Source: Citrobacter arsenatis
GTDB taxonomy: Bacteria; Pseudomonadota; Gammaproteobacteria; Enterobacterales; Enterobacteriaceae
Length of the DNA stretch: 64,000 nt
Reading direction: 5' to 3'
NCBI RefSeq assembly: GCF_004353845.1
Contig: NZ_CP037864.1
Location: forward strand, 620,001 to 684,000
Position 1 is the first letter of the stretch, and every line of letters starts with the position of its first letter. The notes below the pieces were generated by a model. The model saw nothing but the letters and a program-made list of their open reading frames with translations, searched no databases and was not told the DNA's origin. Below, piece by piece: positions 51,675 through 60,905 of this stretch. Position numbers and translations under genes: made by a program.

Positions 51675-52916
51675 TTAGTTTTCAGTGGCTAACGTCGTTG
51701 CCTCATGTTGGCGTACCCGCTTGAGTAAGCCTGCTAGCGTGAACACAACAGCGATCCCCGCCGCCACTGCCAGCAGATGAAACGAAATCCTGCCGCCGTT
51801 AAACCACAGCCAGCGTCCAATTTCGACAGAAACCGCCATCACCGTCAGGATCACCATATTTAATGATGCTGAGACCGTACCCTTCGGTAAGTTGTTGGAA
51901 AACAGCGTGAAGCGGAATAACGTCGGGAAGATCATCCCAATGCCAAACGCATACAGACTGGTTCCCAGCACCGACCACAGCCAGACGTGGGGCAACAGCA
52001 AATTGCCGGCAATCAGCACCGCCAGCCCGCTTAGTTGAATGGGTACTGCCCGCCAGATAAAGCGTGGTCGGGTTGGATCTTTCACAAAACGAACAACCAC
52101 CATATTGGCGACGATCACCGCGCCAAACACCGGTGCCTGTGCCCAGGCAAACTCCGTTGTGCTCATACCGCCAGCGTCGATCAGGATCACCGGCGAGACC
52201 GCCACCCAGCTCATCATCGGGATATAGCTTAACGACAGCGTGGCTGCGCCAAACAGGAACACCCGGTTGCGGAAAACGTCGCGGAAATCACGCAGTACAC
52301 CGCACGCACTGAACGGCACCGCGCCGCGCTGGACGGTTTCCGGCATGGCTAACGTTAACCCAATCAAGGCGATAAGCCCCATGACGGCAATGATGGCAAA
52401 CAGGATCTTCCAGTGTACAAAGTGCATCAGCGCGGCCCCGGAGAGCGGGCCGATAACCGGCGCCACCAGCACAATGGAAGTGATTATCGCCATTAACTTA
52501 ATGGCCTTCGTTTGCCCAAACGCCTCCTGCACCGTGACATAGCCTACGGTGGCAATAAAACAGATGCTGGTGCCCTGCACAAATCGGGCGACCAGAAATT
52601 GCGTCATTGAGGTGGTGAACAGCGTGGCAGCGCAGGCGAGCGTAAAGATTAACGCCCCCGCAATCAGTACCGGTCGACGACCAATCCGGTCGGAAAGCGG
52701 CCCCAGCAACCATTGCAGCGCCATGCCGCCCGCCAGATAGAGGCTGACCGCTGCGGGGGCCAGGCTGACGTCGGCGTTGAAATCACGCACCACGTTAATG
52801 ATGCCTGGCTGGATCAGGTCCGTCGACAGATAGGCGGCGAAGTCATATAAAATCAACGCGACAGGAAAAAATAGCGTTGTGGCGCGTTGGGAGAAAAACG
52901 CGAGAATCCGTTGCAT
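51675..52916 (-). CDS. mdtM: Multidrug efflux transporter MdtM
   Basis: This 413-residue MFS drug/proton antiporter nearly matches E. coli MdtM (YjiO), with 12 segments and the signature GPLSDRIGRRPVLIAG. In E. coli it exports chloramphenicol, quaternary ammonium compounds and bile salts and helps alkaline pH tolerance. The start at 52916 (MQRILAFFSQR) follows AAGGAGC; the longer frame to 53015 is upstream leader. Confidence 0.94.
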   Translation of the reverse strand: MQRILAFFSQRATTLFFPVALILYDFAAYLSTDLIQPGIINVVRDFNADVSLAPAAVSLYLAGGMALQWLLGPLSDRIGRRPVLIAGALIFTLACAATLFTTSMTQFLVARFVQGTSICFIATVGYVTVQEAFGQTKAIKLMAIITSIVLVAPVIGPLSGAALMHFVHWKILFAIIAVMGLIALIGLTLAMPETVQRGAVPFSACGVLRDFRDVFRNRVFLFGAATLSLSYIPMMSWVAVSPVILIDAGGMSTTEFAWAQAPVFGAVIVANMVVVRFVKDPTRPRFIWRAVPIQLSGLAVLIAGNLLLPHVWLWSVLGTSLYAFGIGMIFPTLFRFTLFSNNLPKGTVSASLNMVILTVMAVSVEIGRWLWFNGGRISFHLLAVAAGIAVVFTLAGLLKRVRQHEATTLATEN

Positions 52917-53240
52917 AAAACAGCTCCTTGTCGGGAGAAAACCCTCAACGGGAATAGCGAAATTCAATACCGTCTTTGAGACGTCAGACCGATGACAGAA
53001 AAAAGCAGACTGCAAATGTACTGAATTTCATGTAATCAAAAACGCTGCCTGCGCGAAGCGCAAACAGAAAATACGCTCACTGACGCAAGGTCAGAAAACG
53101 TAACGATTACAAGTAACAATCAGCACATCGCACCTCGGGAAGAGTAAGTTGAACGGGTAATAACCATCCGCAGTGTAATGCGGATTGGATATTAATTAAA
53201 CGAGTTTATCCGGTTTATTTGCAGAAAATCGCCACGCAAA

Positions 53241-53891
53241 TCAGACGACGATGCTCTGCAAAAATCGCAGCGCGATGGCACAACCGAAGATAATCAATAC
53301 ACCGCCGGCGATACGCTCTACCCATAATATCCCTCTGGTTAACCGTCGCTGGATCTGCGGTAAGCCGATGAACATCACGATCAGTAGATCCCAAAACAGC
53401 ACTACGCTGGTCATCCAGATCCCGCTTATGGTTTGTTGCAGCAGTGTCACCGACGGGCCGAGCAGGGCGGTCATTAGCGCCAGATAGAACAGCGCATTTT
53501 TTGGGTTGAGCAGGGACGAACCCAGCCCCAGCAGCAGCTGTTTGCCAAATCCAGGACAGGTAGACTGGGCGTCTGCTCCGGTCAGCGTTTGCGGGCGGCT
53601 GCGTATCAGCAGGCTGCCAATCCACAACAAATAGAGCGCGCCCAGTAGCTCAATAACCGTAAACAACAGGGGAAGCTGGCGCAGGATCCCCCAACCGATA
53701 ATCGCCAGCAGGATATACAGCCCGTTGCCGAAAGCGATCCCCACGCACAGCCCGGCGCTGCCGCGCATCCGGTAACGTACGGCGTAACCGACCAGTAAAA
53801 AGAAGTCCGGCCCAGGGCTAAGCAATGCGACGAAATGCGCCAGCGCCAGCGCGGGAAAAGCAGACGGAAAAAGTTCAGCAAGCAGTGACAT
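53241..53891 (-). CDS. LysE/RhtB-family amino-acid exporter
   Basis: The 216-residue protein with about six hydrophobic segments has the family motif LLSPGPDFFLLVGYAVR near residue 25 and NPKNALFYLAL near 128. It probably exports an amino acid. The start at 53891 follows GAGG. It lies 48 bases after an AraC-family gene on the same strand, which is likely its regulator. Confidence 0.88.
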   Translation of the reverse strand: MSLLAELFPSAFPALALAHFVALLSPGPDFFLLVGYAVRYRMRGSAGLCVGIAFGNGLYILLAIIGWGILRQLPLLFTVIELLGALYLLWIGSLLIRSRPQTLTGADAQSTCPGFGKQLLLGLGSSLLNPKNALFYLALMTALLGPSVTLLQQTISGIWMTSVVLFWDLLIVMFIGLPQIQRRLTRGILWVERIAGGVLIIFGCAIALRFLQSIVV

Positions 53892-53939
53892 AGCAACCTC
53901 AGACAATGAATCTGAGATAACCGTACGCCTGGCGCAGCG

Positions 53940-54755
53940 TTAATTATTGTCTGATATTGATCGTCCCTGGGCGTATTGGCGCGGTGTGGCGGCGGTGTAA
54001 CGGACAAAGGTGCGATGGAAATGGCTCTGGTCGGCAAAACCGCTCTGGTAGCCGACATCGGCAATCTCGTCCCCGGCCCGCAGACGCTGGCGGGCATAGT
54101 CAATCCGCATGATGTTCAGATAACTTCCCGGCGTGAGCCCGGTGTCCTGCTTAAAGGTGCGGATTAGCGTCTCTTTACGCATGTGACACTCATGTGCCAG
54201 CTCATCGAGCGAGGGCGGGTTGAGCAGGCTGGACTGCAACCGCTCGCGCAGATACTGGCTGGTGGCGCTTAGACTTTCCGGTGTTACCGACTGCAACGGT
54301 AGTGAGCGCAGCAATGTTTGTGCGGCATCCGTTATCTGCGTCGTTTGCCGTTGCGGCATGAGCGCCACAAGATCCAAATAGCACTGGAATAATTGCGTAT
54401 CGTGGATGACGGGAGCGTGCGTGCAAAGCAGTTGATTGTTGTTCTGCGCAGGCAGATTAGCAAGACACCAGCGGACATCAAGATAGAGCATGTGGTAGCT
54501 GCGAAGCTGCCCGTTGACGGGGTTACAACTGTGAGGCACCAGCGGCGGGATCACAATCAGATCGCCTACCTGTAGATAGTATTCCTTGCCATCGCACAGG
54601 CAGCACGTTCCCCCCTCGAGAATTGCTCCAATCGAGAGCTGAGAGTGGTGATGACGCTTATAGGCCTGCTGGCTTTGCCAGGTGCTGCGCATCTCCAGCC
54701 ACGGCAACTGCTCATCACGCCAGAACGATTGTGGAATATCTCGGGTATGCGTCAC
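53940..54755 (-). CDS. AraC-family regulator
   Basis: This 271-residue protein has an N-terminal cupin (about residues 25-110, HHHSQLSIGAILEGGTCCL) and a C-terminal pair of helix-turn-helix motifs (SLDELAHECHMRKETLIRTF; IADVGYQSGFADQSHFHRTF). The start is GTG at 54755, seven bases after a perfect GGAGG; longer frames lack this site. It precedes the LysE exporter gene in the same orientation. Confidence 0.88.
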   Translation of the reverse strand: MTHTRDIPQSFWRDEQLPWLEMRSTWQSQQAYKRHHHSQLSIGAILEGGTCCLCDGKEYYLQVGDLIVIPPLVPHSCNPVNGQLRSYHMLYLDVRWCLANLPAQNNNQLLCTHAPVIHDTQLFQCYLDLVALMPQRQTTQITDAAQTLLRSLPLQSVTPESLSATSQYLRERLQSSLLNPPSLDELAHECHMRKETLIRTFKQDTGLTPGSYLNIMRIDYARQRLRAGDEIADVGYQSGFADQSHFHRTFVRYTAATPRQYAQGRSISDNN

Positions 54756-54943
54756 ATCGTGTCCTCCATGAAAGTGATGATTTGTTATAGCACAGGCCGG
54801 GAGGTGAAAAAGTGGGAATGTGCATTGAGATAGCGATTCTGCGTGACGTATTCCAGACAAATGCAGACGTTACATAGGGGCGTTTTTATCCCGGAAGTCG
54901 CCTCGCAAAGAGAGGGAATTGCAGGTAAGGGTGTGGTTTTCTT

Positions 54944-55342
54944 ATGGGGTTGGTCGAGCAAATTGTTTCCCTGCTACTTACCGGACTGACTAATGACAGC
55001 CAGATAAAGACGCTGTTTAATTATATTTTACGAACTGGCGATGCACCTCGATTCAGTGAGTTTATTCGTAGGGTTGCCGAACGTTCGCCGCAGCATAAGG
55101 AGCATTTGATGACGATTGCGGACAGGTTGCATGAGGCAGGATTTCAAAAAGGATGGGTTGAAGGCAAGCTGGAAGGTAAACAAGAAGGCAAAAAAGAAGG
55201 CAAACTAGAAGGGCTGATAAAGGGGCGACATGATGAGGCGCTGCGTATTGCCCGCACCATGCTGGCAGATGGCATCGATATCAGCACGGTACAAAAAATT
55301 ACCCGGCTTTCCGCAGAAGATATTCAGGGTTTAAGCCATTAG
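54944..55342 (+). pseudogene. Rpn-family nuclease fragment (C-terminal part)
   Basis: The 132-residue frame (MGLVEQIVSLLLTGLTNDSQ) matches the C-terminal helical part of Rpn (PD-(D/E)xK, formerly transposase_31) proteins. It includes an EGKLEGKQEGKKEGKLEG repeat and the final helix before SAEDIQGLSH. The N-terminal nuclease domain is missing. It sits where E. coli has yjiP/yjiQ (rpnD). A short independently translated C-terminal product is possible. Confidence 0.75.
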
Positions 55343-55393
55343 GAATGACTTAAACCACCTAATTGCCTGTTGGGAAGCGCCGGGCGCTCCGGT

Positions 55394-56806
55394 TTACTCT
55401 ATCGCCATTTTTACCGCCTCGCCGAGCTTCTGCATCACTTCCTGATGCTTCTCGTTTGGCGGCAATGCACAGTTGATGCGTACGCAGTTGCGATACTTTC
55501 CGGATGCGGAGAACAGCGATCCCGGTGCGACCTGGATTTTCAGGCGACAGAGCTGCTTAGCGACGCAGACCATATCGACCTGCTGCGGTAATTCCACCCA
55601 TAGCATAAAGCCGCCTTTCGGTCGGGTGACGCAGATCCCGCAGGGGAAGTATTCCCGTACCCAGCAGGTGTAGATCTCCATATTACGCTGATAAATCTGG
55701 CGCATACGCCGGATGTGCCGATGATAATGACCTTCGCGCACAAAGGTAGCCGCTGCCAGTTGTGTCGCGGGAACGTTAGTACCGATAACGGCATACTTCA
55801 TGTGCAGCAGCTTGTTGTAATAGCGACCGGGAACCACCCAACCCACGCGCAGACCGGGGGCGACGGATTTGGTAAATGAACTGCAGAGTATTACCCGACC
55901 GTCGCTGTCCCAGGAGTGGATCGTGCGCGGGCGCGGGTACTCCGTTGCCAGTTCGCCATAGACATCGTCTTCAAAAATCACGATGTCGTGACGCTGGGCG
56001 AGGGCGAGCACTGCCCGCTTACGCGCATCCGGCATAATGAATCCGAGAGGATTGTTGCAGTTGGGAACCAACAGCACACCTTTGATCGGCCACTGATCCA
56101 GCGCCAGTTCCAGCGCTTCAATGCTGATCCCGGTGTCCGGATCGGTTGGGATCTCAATCACCTTGATCCCTAAGCCGCGCAGCAACTGCATTGTGCCGTA
56201 GTAGGCCGGTGATTCAACGGCGACAATATCTCCGGGCTGGCAGACCGTCAGCAGCGCCAGCGACATTCCGCTCTGACTGCCGCTGGTGATCACAATATCG
56301 TCTGCATTGACCACCGAACCGCCGTCCAGCATCAGTCGTGCAATCTGCTGACGCAGCTCACGGCAGCCGGAGATTTCATCGTAGCCCAGTATCGCGCGCA
56401 GATTATGCTGCGCTACGCGGCTGAGTTCGCGCCACAGCGGCTTCAGGCTCGGTTGATCAATGTCGGGCACGCCGCTGCTAAACGGAATTATCGATTTGTC
56501 CGCGTTGCCCTTCAGCATGTCCAGCACCTGATCCCACTGGGTTATCTCGACCGGACGCTGCACCGGGCGCGACATCGGCGGCACGGGCGGCTGCGCTTTT
56601 TGTGGCGCGACAAAATAACCGGAACGCGGTTGCGGCGTGATCAACTGGAGTTGTTCCAGCGTCTGATAGGCCTGCTGGACGGTACTGATGCTCACCCCGT
56701 GCTCCTGGCTCAGGCTGCGCACCGAGGGCAGCTTTTCGTCATGGCGATACAGCCCCTGCTCAATGCGTTCGGCCAGCAGATTGGCCAGATGTTGGTAACG
56801 CGTCAT
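55394..56806 (-). CDS. yjiR: YjiR, MocR-type GntR/aminotransferase regulator
   Basis: The 470-residue MocR protein has an N-terminal GntR winged helix (SVRSLSQEHGVSISTVQQAY, near residues 27-46) and a fold-type I aminotransferase domain with NCNNPLGF and the PLP Lys in SSFTKSVAPGLRVG. The target is unknown; it matches E. coli YjiR. It is divergent from yjiS across 177 bases. Confidence 0.93.
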   Translation of the reverse strand: MTRYQHLANLLAERIEQGLYRHDEKLPSVRSLSQEHGVSISTVQQAYQTLEQLQLITPQPRSGYFVAPQKAQPPVPPMSRPVQRPVEITQWDQVLDMLKGNADKSIIPFSSGVPDIDQPSLKPLWRELSRVAQHNLRAILGYDEISGCRELRQQIARLMLDGGSVVNADDIVITSGSQSGMSLALLTVCQPGDIVAVESPAYYGTMQLLRGLGIKVIEIPTDPDTGISIEALELALDQWPIKGVLLVPNCNNPLGFIMPDARKRAVLALAQRHDIVIFEDDVYGELATEYPRPRTIHSWDSDGRVILCSSFTKSVAPGLRVGWVVPGRYYNKLLHMKYAVIGTNVPATQLAAATFVREGHYHRHIRRMRQIYQRNMEIYTCWVREYFPCGICVTRPKGGFMLWVELPQQVDMVCVAKQLCRLKIQVAPGSLFSASGKYRNCVRINCALPPNEKHQEVMQKLGEAVKMAIE

Positions 56807-56983
56807 GCTGTATCCCTCATGGGTACCATACAGATTAAAAAACCAGTACAGATTGGCGTGAAAAAAGCGATGCAGAACTCTTTTTAACCATTCTGTATGT
56901 TAAATAAAAGTACTTTGTGAGTCTGTATTGTTCAGGACCAGATCCGTGAAGATAAAGCCTCTGGCAAGGCGGGGAGGCAAGGT

Positions 56984-57148
56984 ATGGAATTTCACGAGAA
57001 TAAAGCAAAGCAGCCGTTTATTGGGTTTGTACTGATCTGGCGGGCATACAAGGCGTGGCGGCTGCGAGCGCAAACGCGGCGTATATTGCAACAGATGAGC
57101 GACGAGCGGCTGCGGGACGTAGGGCTGCGACGCGATCAGGTGGAGTGA
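56984..57148 (+). CDS. yjiS: YjiS, DUF1127 small protein
   Basis: The 54-residue protein (MEFHENKAKQPFIGF ... GLRRDQVE) ends with the DUF1127 motif (LQQMSDERLRDVGLRRDQ). In alpha- and gammaproteobacteria DUF1127 proteins are small, arginine-rich and often regulatory; YjiS itself is uncharacterised. ATG at 56984 follows GGGGAGG. Its position next to yjiR matches E. coli. Confidence 0.9.
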   Translation: MEFHENKAKQPFIGFVLIWRAYKAWRLRAQTRRILQQMSDERLRDVGLRRDQVE

Positions 57149-57153
57149 TTAGT

Positions 57154-57165
57154 TGTCAATTGACA
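57154..57165. promoter_or_regulatory. Perfect 12-bp palindrome upstream of the lipoprotein gene
   Basis: TGTCAATTGACA is exactly self-complementary and lies six bases after yjiS and 153 bases before the lipoprotein ATG. It may be an operator, but no protein is assigned. Confidence 0.35.
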
Positions 57166-57318
57166 GATGTCTGGAGCGGGTTGAGCTGTTTTTCCAACCT
57201 GCTCATTAAAAAATACCACTGGCGAATGATTTACCAGAACAGGACAACACGATCTTCTGACATAAAAGGGTTTATTCAACGCTTAACCTTACCTTAAAAG
57301 TCGTAGGGGGAATGCGCA

Positions 57319-58695
57319 ATGAATAAAAAAATGACGCGGAGTTTATATCTGGTATTTATGACCAGTTGCGTGATGATGGTGGTGAGTTGCAGCAGTAATA
57401 AACCGGGAGTGGTCGCGCAAGAGTGGTCAAAAAATACCAGTCAACTGGGGATTTATCCGCTATACCCCCCAAGGGAACGCTTCTTCCCTGGAGATATCTA
57501 TATTGTCCCGATTGCGAGTGACAGAACGATAAATCGCTTACCCGCAAAATATTATATGATCAGGCCATTGCGCTACGATCACGTAGATATGAGCAAAGAA
57601 CTGAGTAATGAACAGCAGGTCATGGAATTGCCGCTGACGGGAACAATGCCTGATGGTAAGGGAGGAAATAGCATACCTGAACCCTTCTATCCTTATCCCG
57701 AAAGCAAAAAACGTATTAATGGTGTTGTGGCATTTCCTGGTTTTACATTTGCGTCCTCAACTGAAGGGGCTTTAGGTATCAATGTTCCGACAGGAGCATG
57801 GGGAATAGCAGGTGGAGCCGGAGGAAAAGCGAATTATACCGTCTCATATTCGGTGCCTAATGCTGAAATGATCAGCATCGATCTGCGGCGTGCTTTGCAA
57901 AAGTATCGAGAGTATCGACACTCATTATCAATTAATAATATTTACGATCTTTATTATCTGCAAGAGGTGATGAACGCCAGAATTAATGGTTTACGTTCGC
58001 GTGATTCACAATATAGCGATCTAAAACCGGGTATTGTTTTTGTAACTGATGTTTATTACACCAGACGCATTAATGTTTCAATCACGTCTGATAAAGGGTT
58101 TAGTATGCAGGGGTCGGCAACGGTTGCCAGGCTGGTGGAATTATCAAAACAGGCGCAGGATATTGAAAACGAACTGGTAAAAATTAAACCCTCTGTCGGC
58201 GGCAGCGGCAGTAGTGGAGGATCCAGCGGCTCTACGCCGGAGAACCAAAATGGGCAGTCGTTACAGACTCAGCTTACTGCTCTGCAAAAATCTATGTATC
58301 AACTGGCGCAGTCAATGACGCCTTCTGCCCCGGGGGCTTCGGGAACCGTCACCAGCGTTTCCAGTATGGGAGTCTCGATGGTACAAACATTCCCGTATCC
58401 GGTCGCTATTGGCTACAGTGCGATAAGCAGCAGCGTTGCTGGATTTATCGAGTTTAACCCACTGTTTATTTCAGAAGTGGGGGCATCTGTTCCGTTACAG
58501 ACTCCCTCAACACAACAGCCCGCAGGGAGAGCGTCCGCGCAAAAAAAACCGTCAGTGAAGCCTGTGGTACAAAAAGCAACACCGGCTGTCACCCCGCGTC
58601 GCGACCTGACGAGTCAGGGAGAGAATGCACACCCTTTCAATGGCAGAACGACTATACCGCTTGATGTCAACACGCTGACGGATCTTCCTGAGTAA
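57319..58695 (+). CDS. Predicted lipoprotein, unknown family
   Basis: The 458-residue protein starts with a basic, hydrophobic signal and a lipobox VVSC (lipidated Cys24, followed by SSN, which favours the outer membrane). It has a Gly-rich stretch (AWGIAGGAGGKANYTVSYS), a Ser/Gly linker near residues 295-312, a Gln-rich helical stretch, and a Pro/Ala/Lys-rich tail. No family is recognised. It stands where E. coli has yjiT/yjiV and mcrBC. The codon choice looks AT-richer than its neighbours. Confidence 0.75.
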   Translation: MNKKMTRSLYLVFMTSCVMMVVSCSSNKPGVVAQEWSKNTSQLGIYPLYPPRERFFPGDIYIVPIASDRTINRLPAKYYMIRPLRYDHVDMSKELSNEQQVMELPLTGTMPDGKGGNSIPEPFYPYPESKKRINGVVAFPGFTFASSTEGALGINVPTGAWGIAGGAGGKANYTVSYSVPNAEMISIDLRRALQKYREYRHSLSINNIYDLYYLQEVMNARINGLRSRDSQYSDLKPGIVFVTDVYYTRRINVSITSDKGFSMQGSATVARLVELSKQAQDIENELVKIKPSVGGSGSSGGSSGSTPENQNGQSLQTQLTALQKSMYQLAQSMTPSAPGASGTVTSVSSMGVSMVQTFPYPVAIGYSAISSSVAGFIEFNPLFISEVGASVPLQTPSTQQPAGRASAQKKPSVKPVVQKATPAVTPRRDLTSQGENAHPFNGRTTIPLDVNTLTDLPE

Positions 58696-58748
58696 AGGCG
58701 GAGCAGAACGATAAAAATGTAGATACCTTATTCCGCTAAGGTGGGACG

Positions 58749-58828
58749 TGCCGGATGGCGGCTGCGCCTGATCCGGCCTACGGGAAAGTCCCATTTGTAG
58801 GCCCGGTAAGCGCAGCGCCACCGGGCAT
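58749..58828. repeat. REP pair before symE
   Basis: TGCCGGATGGCGGCTGCGCC (58749 on) and TGTAGGCCCGGTAAGCGCAG (58796 on) are opposite REP sequences between the convergent lipoprotein and symE genes. Confidence 0.85.
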
Positions 58829-58836
58829 CAGGGCGG

Positions 58837-59181
58837 TTATTTCTGCCTGAGCGACTTCGCCGAAATTACCTCGATAAACTCCTGTACCTGCTGTTGCTTA
58901 CGCGCCGACAGCTTGCACACCCGACGCAGCGACTGCAATAACGCCGGTTCTTCCGGCTCCGGCAGCTTTGTCGTCAGCACAATGCAGCCGGGCATCACTC
59001 TGACATCGAATCTACAGCCGGTGGCGAAACCGGCGGCTTCCAGCCACTGGCCTTTCATAATAATTGCCGGAACATGCGTGTAATCCGGATAACGACTCGC
59101 ATAAGTGACGGTACCCAGACGATTATTTGCCGGGGAGACTTCTGGATCGCACGGATCTGCAATAGAATGGACGGTAGTCAT
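58837..59181 (-). CDS. symE: SymE-family type I toxin (hsd-linked copy)
   Basis: This 114-residue protein (MTTVHSIADPCDPEVSPANN) contains YASRYPDYTHVP, KGQWLEAAGFATG and KLSARKQQQVQEFIEV. It is in the classic E. coli position beside hsdS. The start at 59181 follows AGGAATAGCC, the same leader as the island copy; a longer frame to 59244 is the leader. Control by LexA and an antisense SymR is expected. Confidence 0.93.
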   Translation of the reverse strand: MTTVHSIADPCDPEVSPANNRLGTVTYASRYPDYTHVPAIIMKGQWLEAAGFATGCRFDVRVMPGCIVLTTKLPEPEEPALLQSLRRVCKLSARKQQQVQEFIEVISAKSLRQK

Positions 59182-59252
59182 GATGGCTATTCCTGATAAA
59201 TAGTGATTGTGATGAGTGATATGGCCGTGTTCCCGCACGGTCATATCGCGCT
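59172..59252 (+). ncRNA. symR: symR-like antisense RNA candidate (hsd-linked copy)
   Basis: Opposite the symE start and leader, the plus strand ends in a hairpin at 59215-59252: AGTGATATG pairs with CATATCGCGCT and CCGTG with CACGG around TTCCCG. Position and shape equal the island symR candidate, while the stem bases differ in a paired way. The 5' end is estimated. Confidence 0.6.
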
Positions 59253-59258
59253 AAATAC

Positions 59259-59274
59259 CTGTATATATCATCAG
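59259..59274. promoter_or_regulatory. LexA box upstream of hsd-linked symE
   Basis: CTGTATATATCATCAG matches the LexA consensus CTGTATATATATACAG except at three positions near the right end, keeping CTG and CAG. It lies 78 bases upstream of the symE ATG. E. coli symE is LexA-repressed. Confidence 0.7.
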
Positions 59275-59380
59275 TAAATAAAAGAAAAGTCCAGCTGAAA
59301 ATAGACTGTAATGGGAATGTTCAGGAATAAACTGGATATATTTTTGATGGTTATGATTGCGGGAAAATAATATACACAAA

Positions 59381-59492
59381 ATCATTCGAGTTGCATCAAG
59401 GCGGCAAGAGAACGAGTCCCCAGGAGCGTATATAAATACGTGACTGGGGTGAGCGAACGCAGCCAACGCCGAGGCAGCTTGAAGGATTAAGT
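59381..59492. repeat. ERIC element
   Basis: The segment begins ATCATTCGAGTTGCATCAAG, contains CCCCAGGAGCG and GTGACTGGGGTGAGCG (the ERIC1R/ERIC2 core) and ends CAGCTTGAAGGATTAAG. It is an essentially complete ERIC (IRU) repeat between symE and hsdS. Confidence 0.92.
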
Positions 59493-59531
59493 GTAAAAAA
59501 GCGCACCGGTCAGGTGCGCTTGAAATAAGTA

Positions 59532-60905
59532 TCAGGCTTTTTTACGCGAGGTTTTTTTACCGCCGCTGGCGGCGCGTTCGGCCTTGATTTTTTCCAGCAG
59601 CGCGGCGGCGCTGTTTTCACCGCTGATGAGATCAGGGTTGTCAGCACGCCACTGGGCGGTAAGCTCGCCGCGGAAGGCCTTCGCCAGGATTGACTGGGTG
59701 AGGTTGTTGACGCGGGTCAGGGCGCTGTTGACCTGCTTTTCAATGGTGTCGGCGTAGGCGAAGAGCTGTTCGACGCGGCGGACGATTTCTTGTTGTTCTA
59801 AAATATCTGGAACATTTATAGTAAATGATAAGAATTTTTTTTGAGTTAGGTTCATACCGCTGTCAGAAGAACCTGTTTTTATTCTTTCAATTATTTCTAA
59901 ATATTTAGGGGAGTTTAAACACCAATTTAAAAAACCACTTAATATTTTTTGATGGTTAACTCTGACTCTATAAACCTTATCACATATCATCAGGTATGGA
60001 TAATCTTGATTAACTATACAAGTAATCCCACATCTAGAGCGAGGACCTGCACGTGTTATTAAAATATCATCTTTTTTTAACGATAAATTAAATTTTGGTG
60101 CTAGCGATGATGGTAATTTTTTATTCCCGTCACTAATAAAATACCCCGGTTGTACGGCAGTGGTTTTAATTACACCCCATTCATGTTTGTCTGCCGGATA
60201 ATTTTCACATTTTGGGCTCCAACCTTGATCTATGCTGTTTATCAATGCTTCTAGCGTAGTAGGCGTTGGTGCATGTATTTTCTTGTTTTCTCGCCACTCT
60301 TTAGTTAAGGAGCCATATACAGCTGTAGTTAATACCGCCTGACGAAAACGTTTCAGGATTTGTGGGATTTGCTCAAGACGTGCTTTGGTACTGTCTACCT
60401 GCGCCAGCAGCGTATCGAGTTTTTCGGCGATTATTTTTTGCTCCTGAAAAGGAGCTATAGGAACATGGTATGTAGCGACTCTTTTGGGCTGCGCTCTTGT
60501 AAGGGAACCACCAACTCCAGAAACATCGGAGCAAAGCAGATCTCTAAAAGATTGTGTTTGTAAAAAATAGGTCAAAAAACCCTCATGAATTAACGGTTGC
60601 CTAATTACAATCCATTCTGATGAACCTATTTGAGGGAACTCTGTGTTTTCTTTTACGCACCACACACGATTAATACGAGGATTAATCTTGCATAATAAAA
60701 TATCTTTAAACTTAATATATTGTTTATTGGAAGCTATATCCTTTCCCAAGAGCACTTCTGGGGAACCAGATGCAAAACTGGGGACGCTATACAACTCGAA
60801 TGTGTCCTCTTGGAACGATTTTGGGTTAAAAGTTAATGAGTTATAATTATTAACATCACCAATTGTACTTACACACCAATTCGTTGGAATATTTTTTAAA
60901 CTCAT
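59532..60905 (-). CDS. hsdS: Type IA restriction specificity subunit HsdS
   Basis: This 457-residue subunit has two target recognition domains (about 1-150 and 215-365) separated by the central conserved helix (FQEQKIIAEKLDTLLAQV ... AVYGSLTKEWRE, 153-205) and a C-terminal repeat (LEQQEIVRRVEQLFAYADTI ... GELTAQWR, 369-420). The conserved parts are EcoKI-like (family IA). The recognition domains are AT-rich and unlike those I remember for EcoKI, so the bipartite target is unknown. ATG overlaps the hsdM stop by four bases. Confidence 0.94.
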   Translation of the reverse strand: MSLKNIPTNWCVSTIGDVNNYNSLTFNPKSFQEDTFELYSVPSFASGSPEVLLGKDIASNKQYIKFKDILLCKINPRINRVWCVKENTEFPQIGSSEWIVIRQPLIHEGFLTYFLQTQSFRDLLCSDVSGVGGSLTRAQPKRVATYHVPIAPFQEQKIIAEKLDTLLAQVDSTKARLEQIPQILKRFRQAVLTTAVYGSLTKEWRENKKIHAPTPTTLEALINSIDQGWSPKCENYPADKHEWGVIKTTAVQPGYFISDGNKKLPSSLAPKFNLSLKKDDILITRAGPRSRCGITCIVNQDYPYLMICDKVYRVRVNHQKILSGFLNWCLNSPKYLEIIERIKTGSSDSGMNLTQKKFLSFTINVPDILEQQEIVRRVEQLFAYADTIEKQVNSALTRVNNLTQSILAKAFRGELTAQWRADNPDLISGENSAAALLEKIKAERAASGGKKTSRKKA

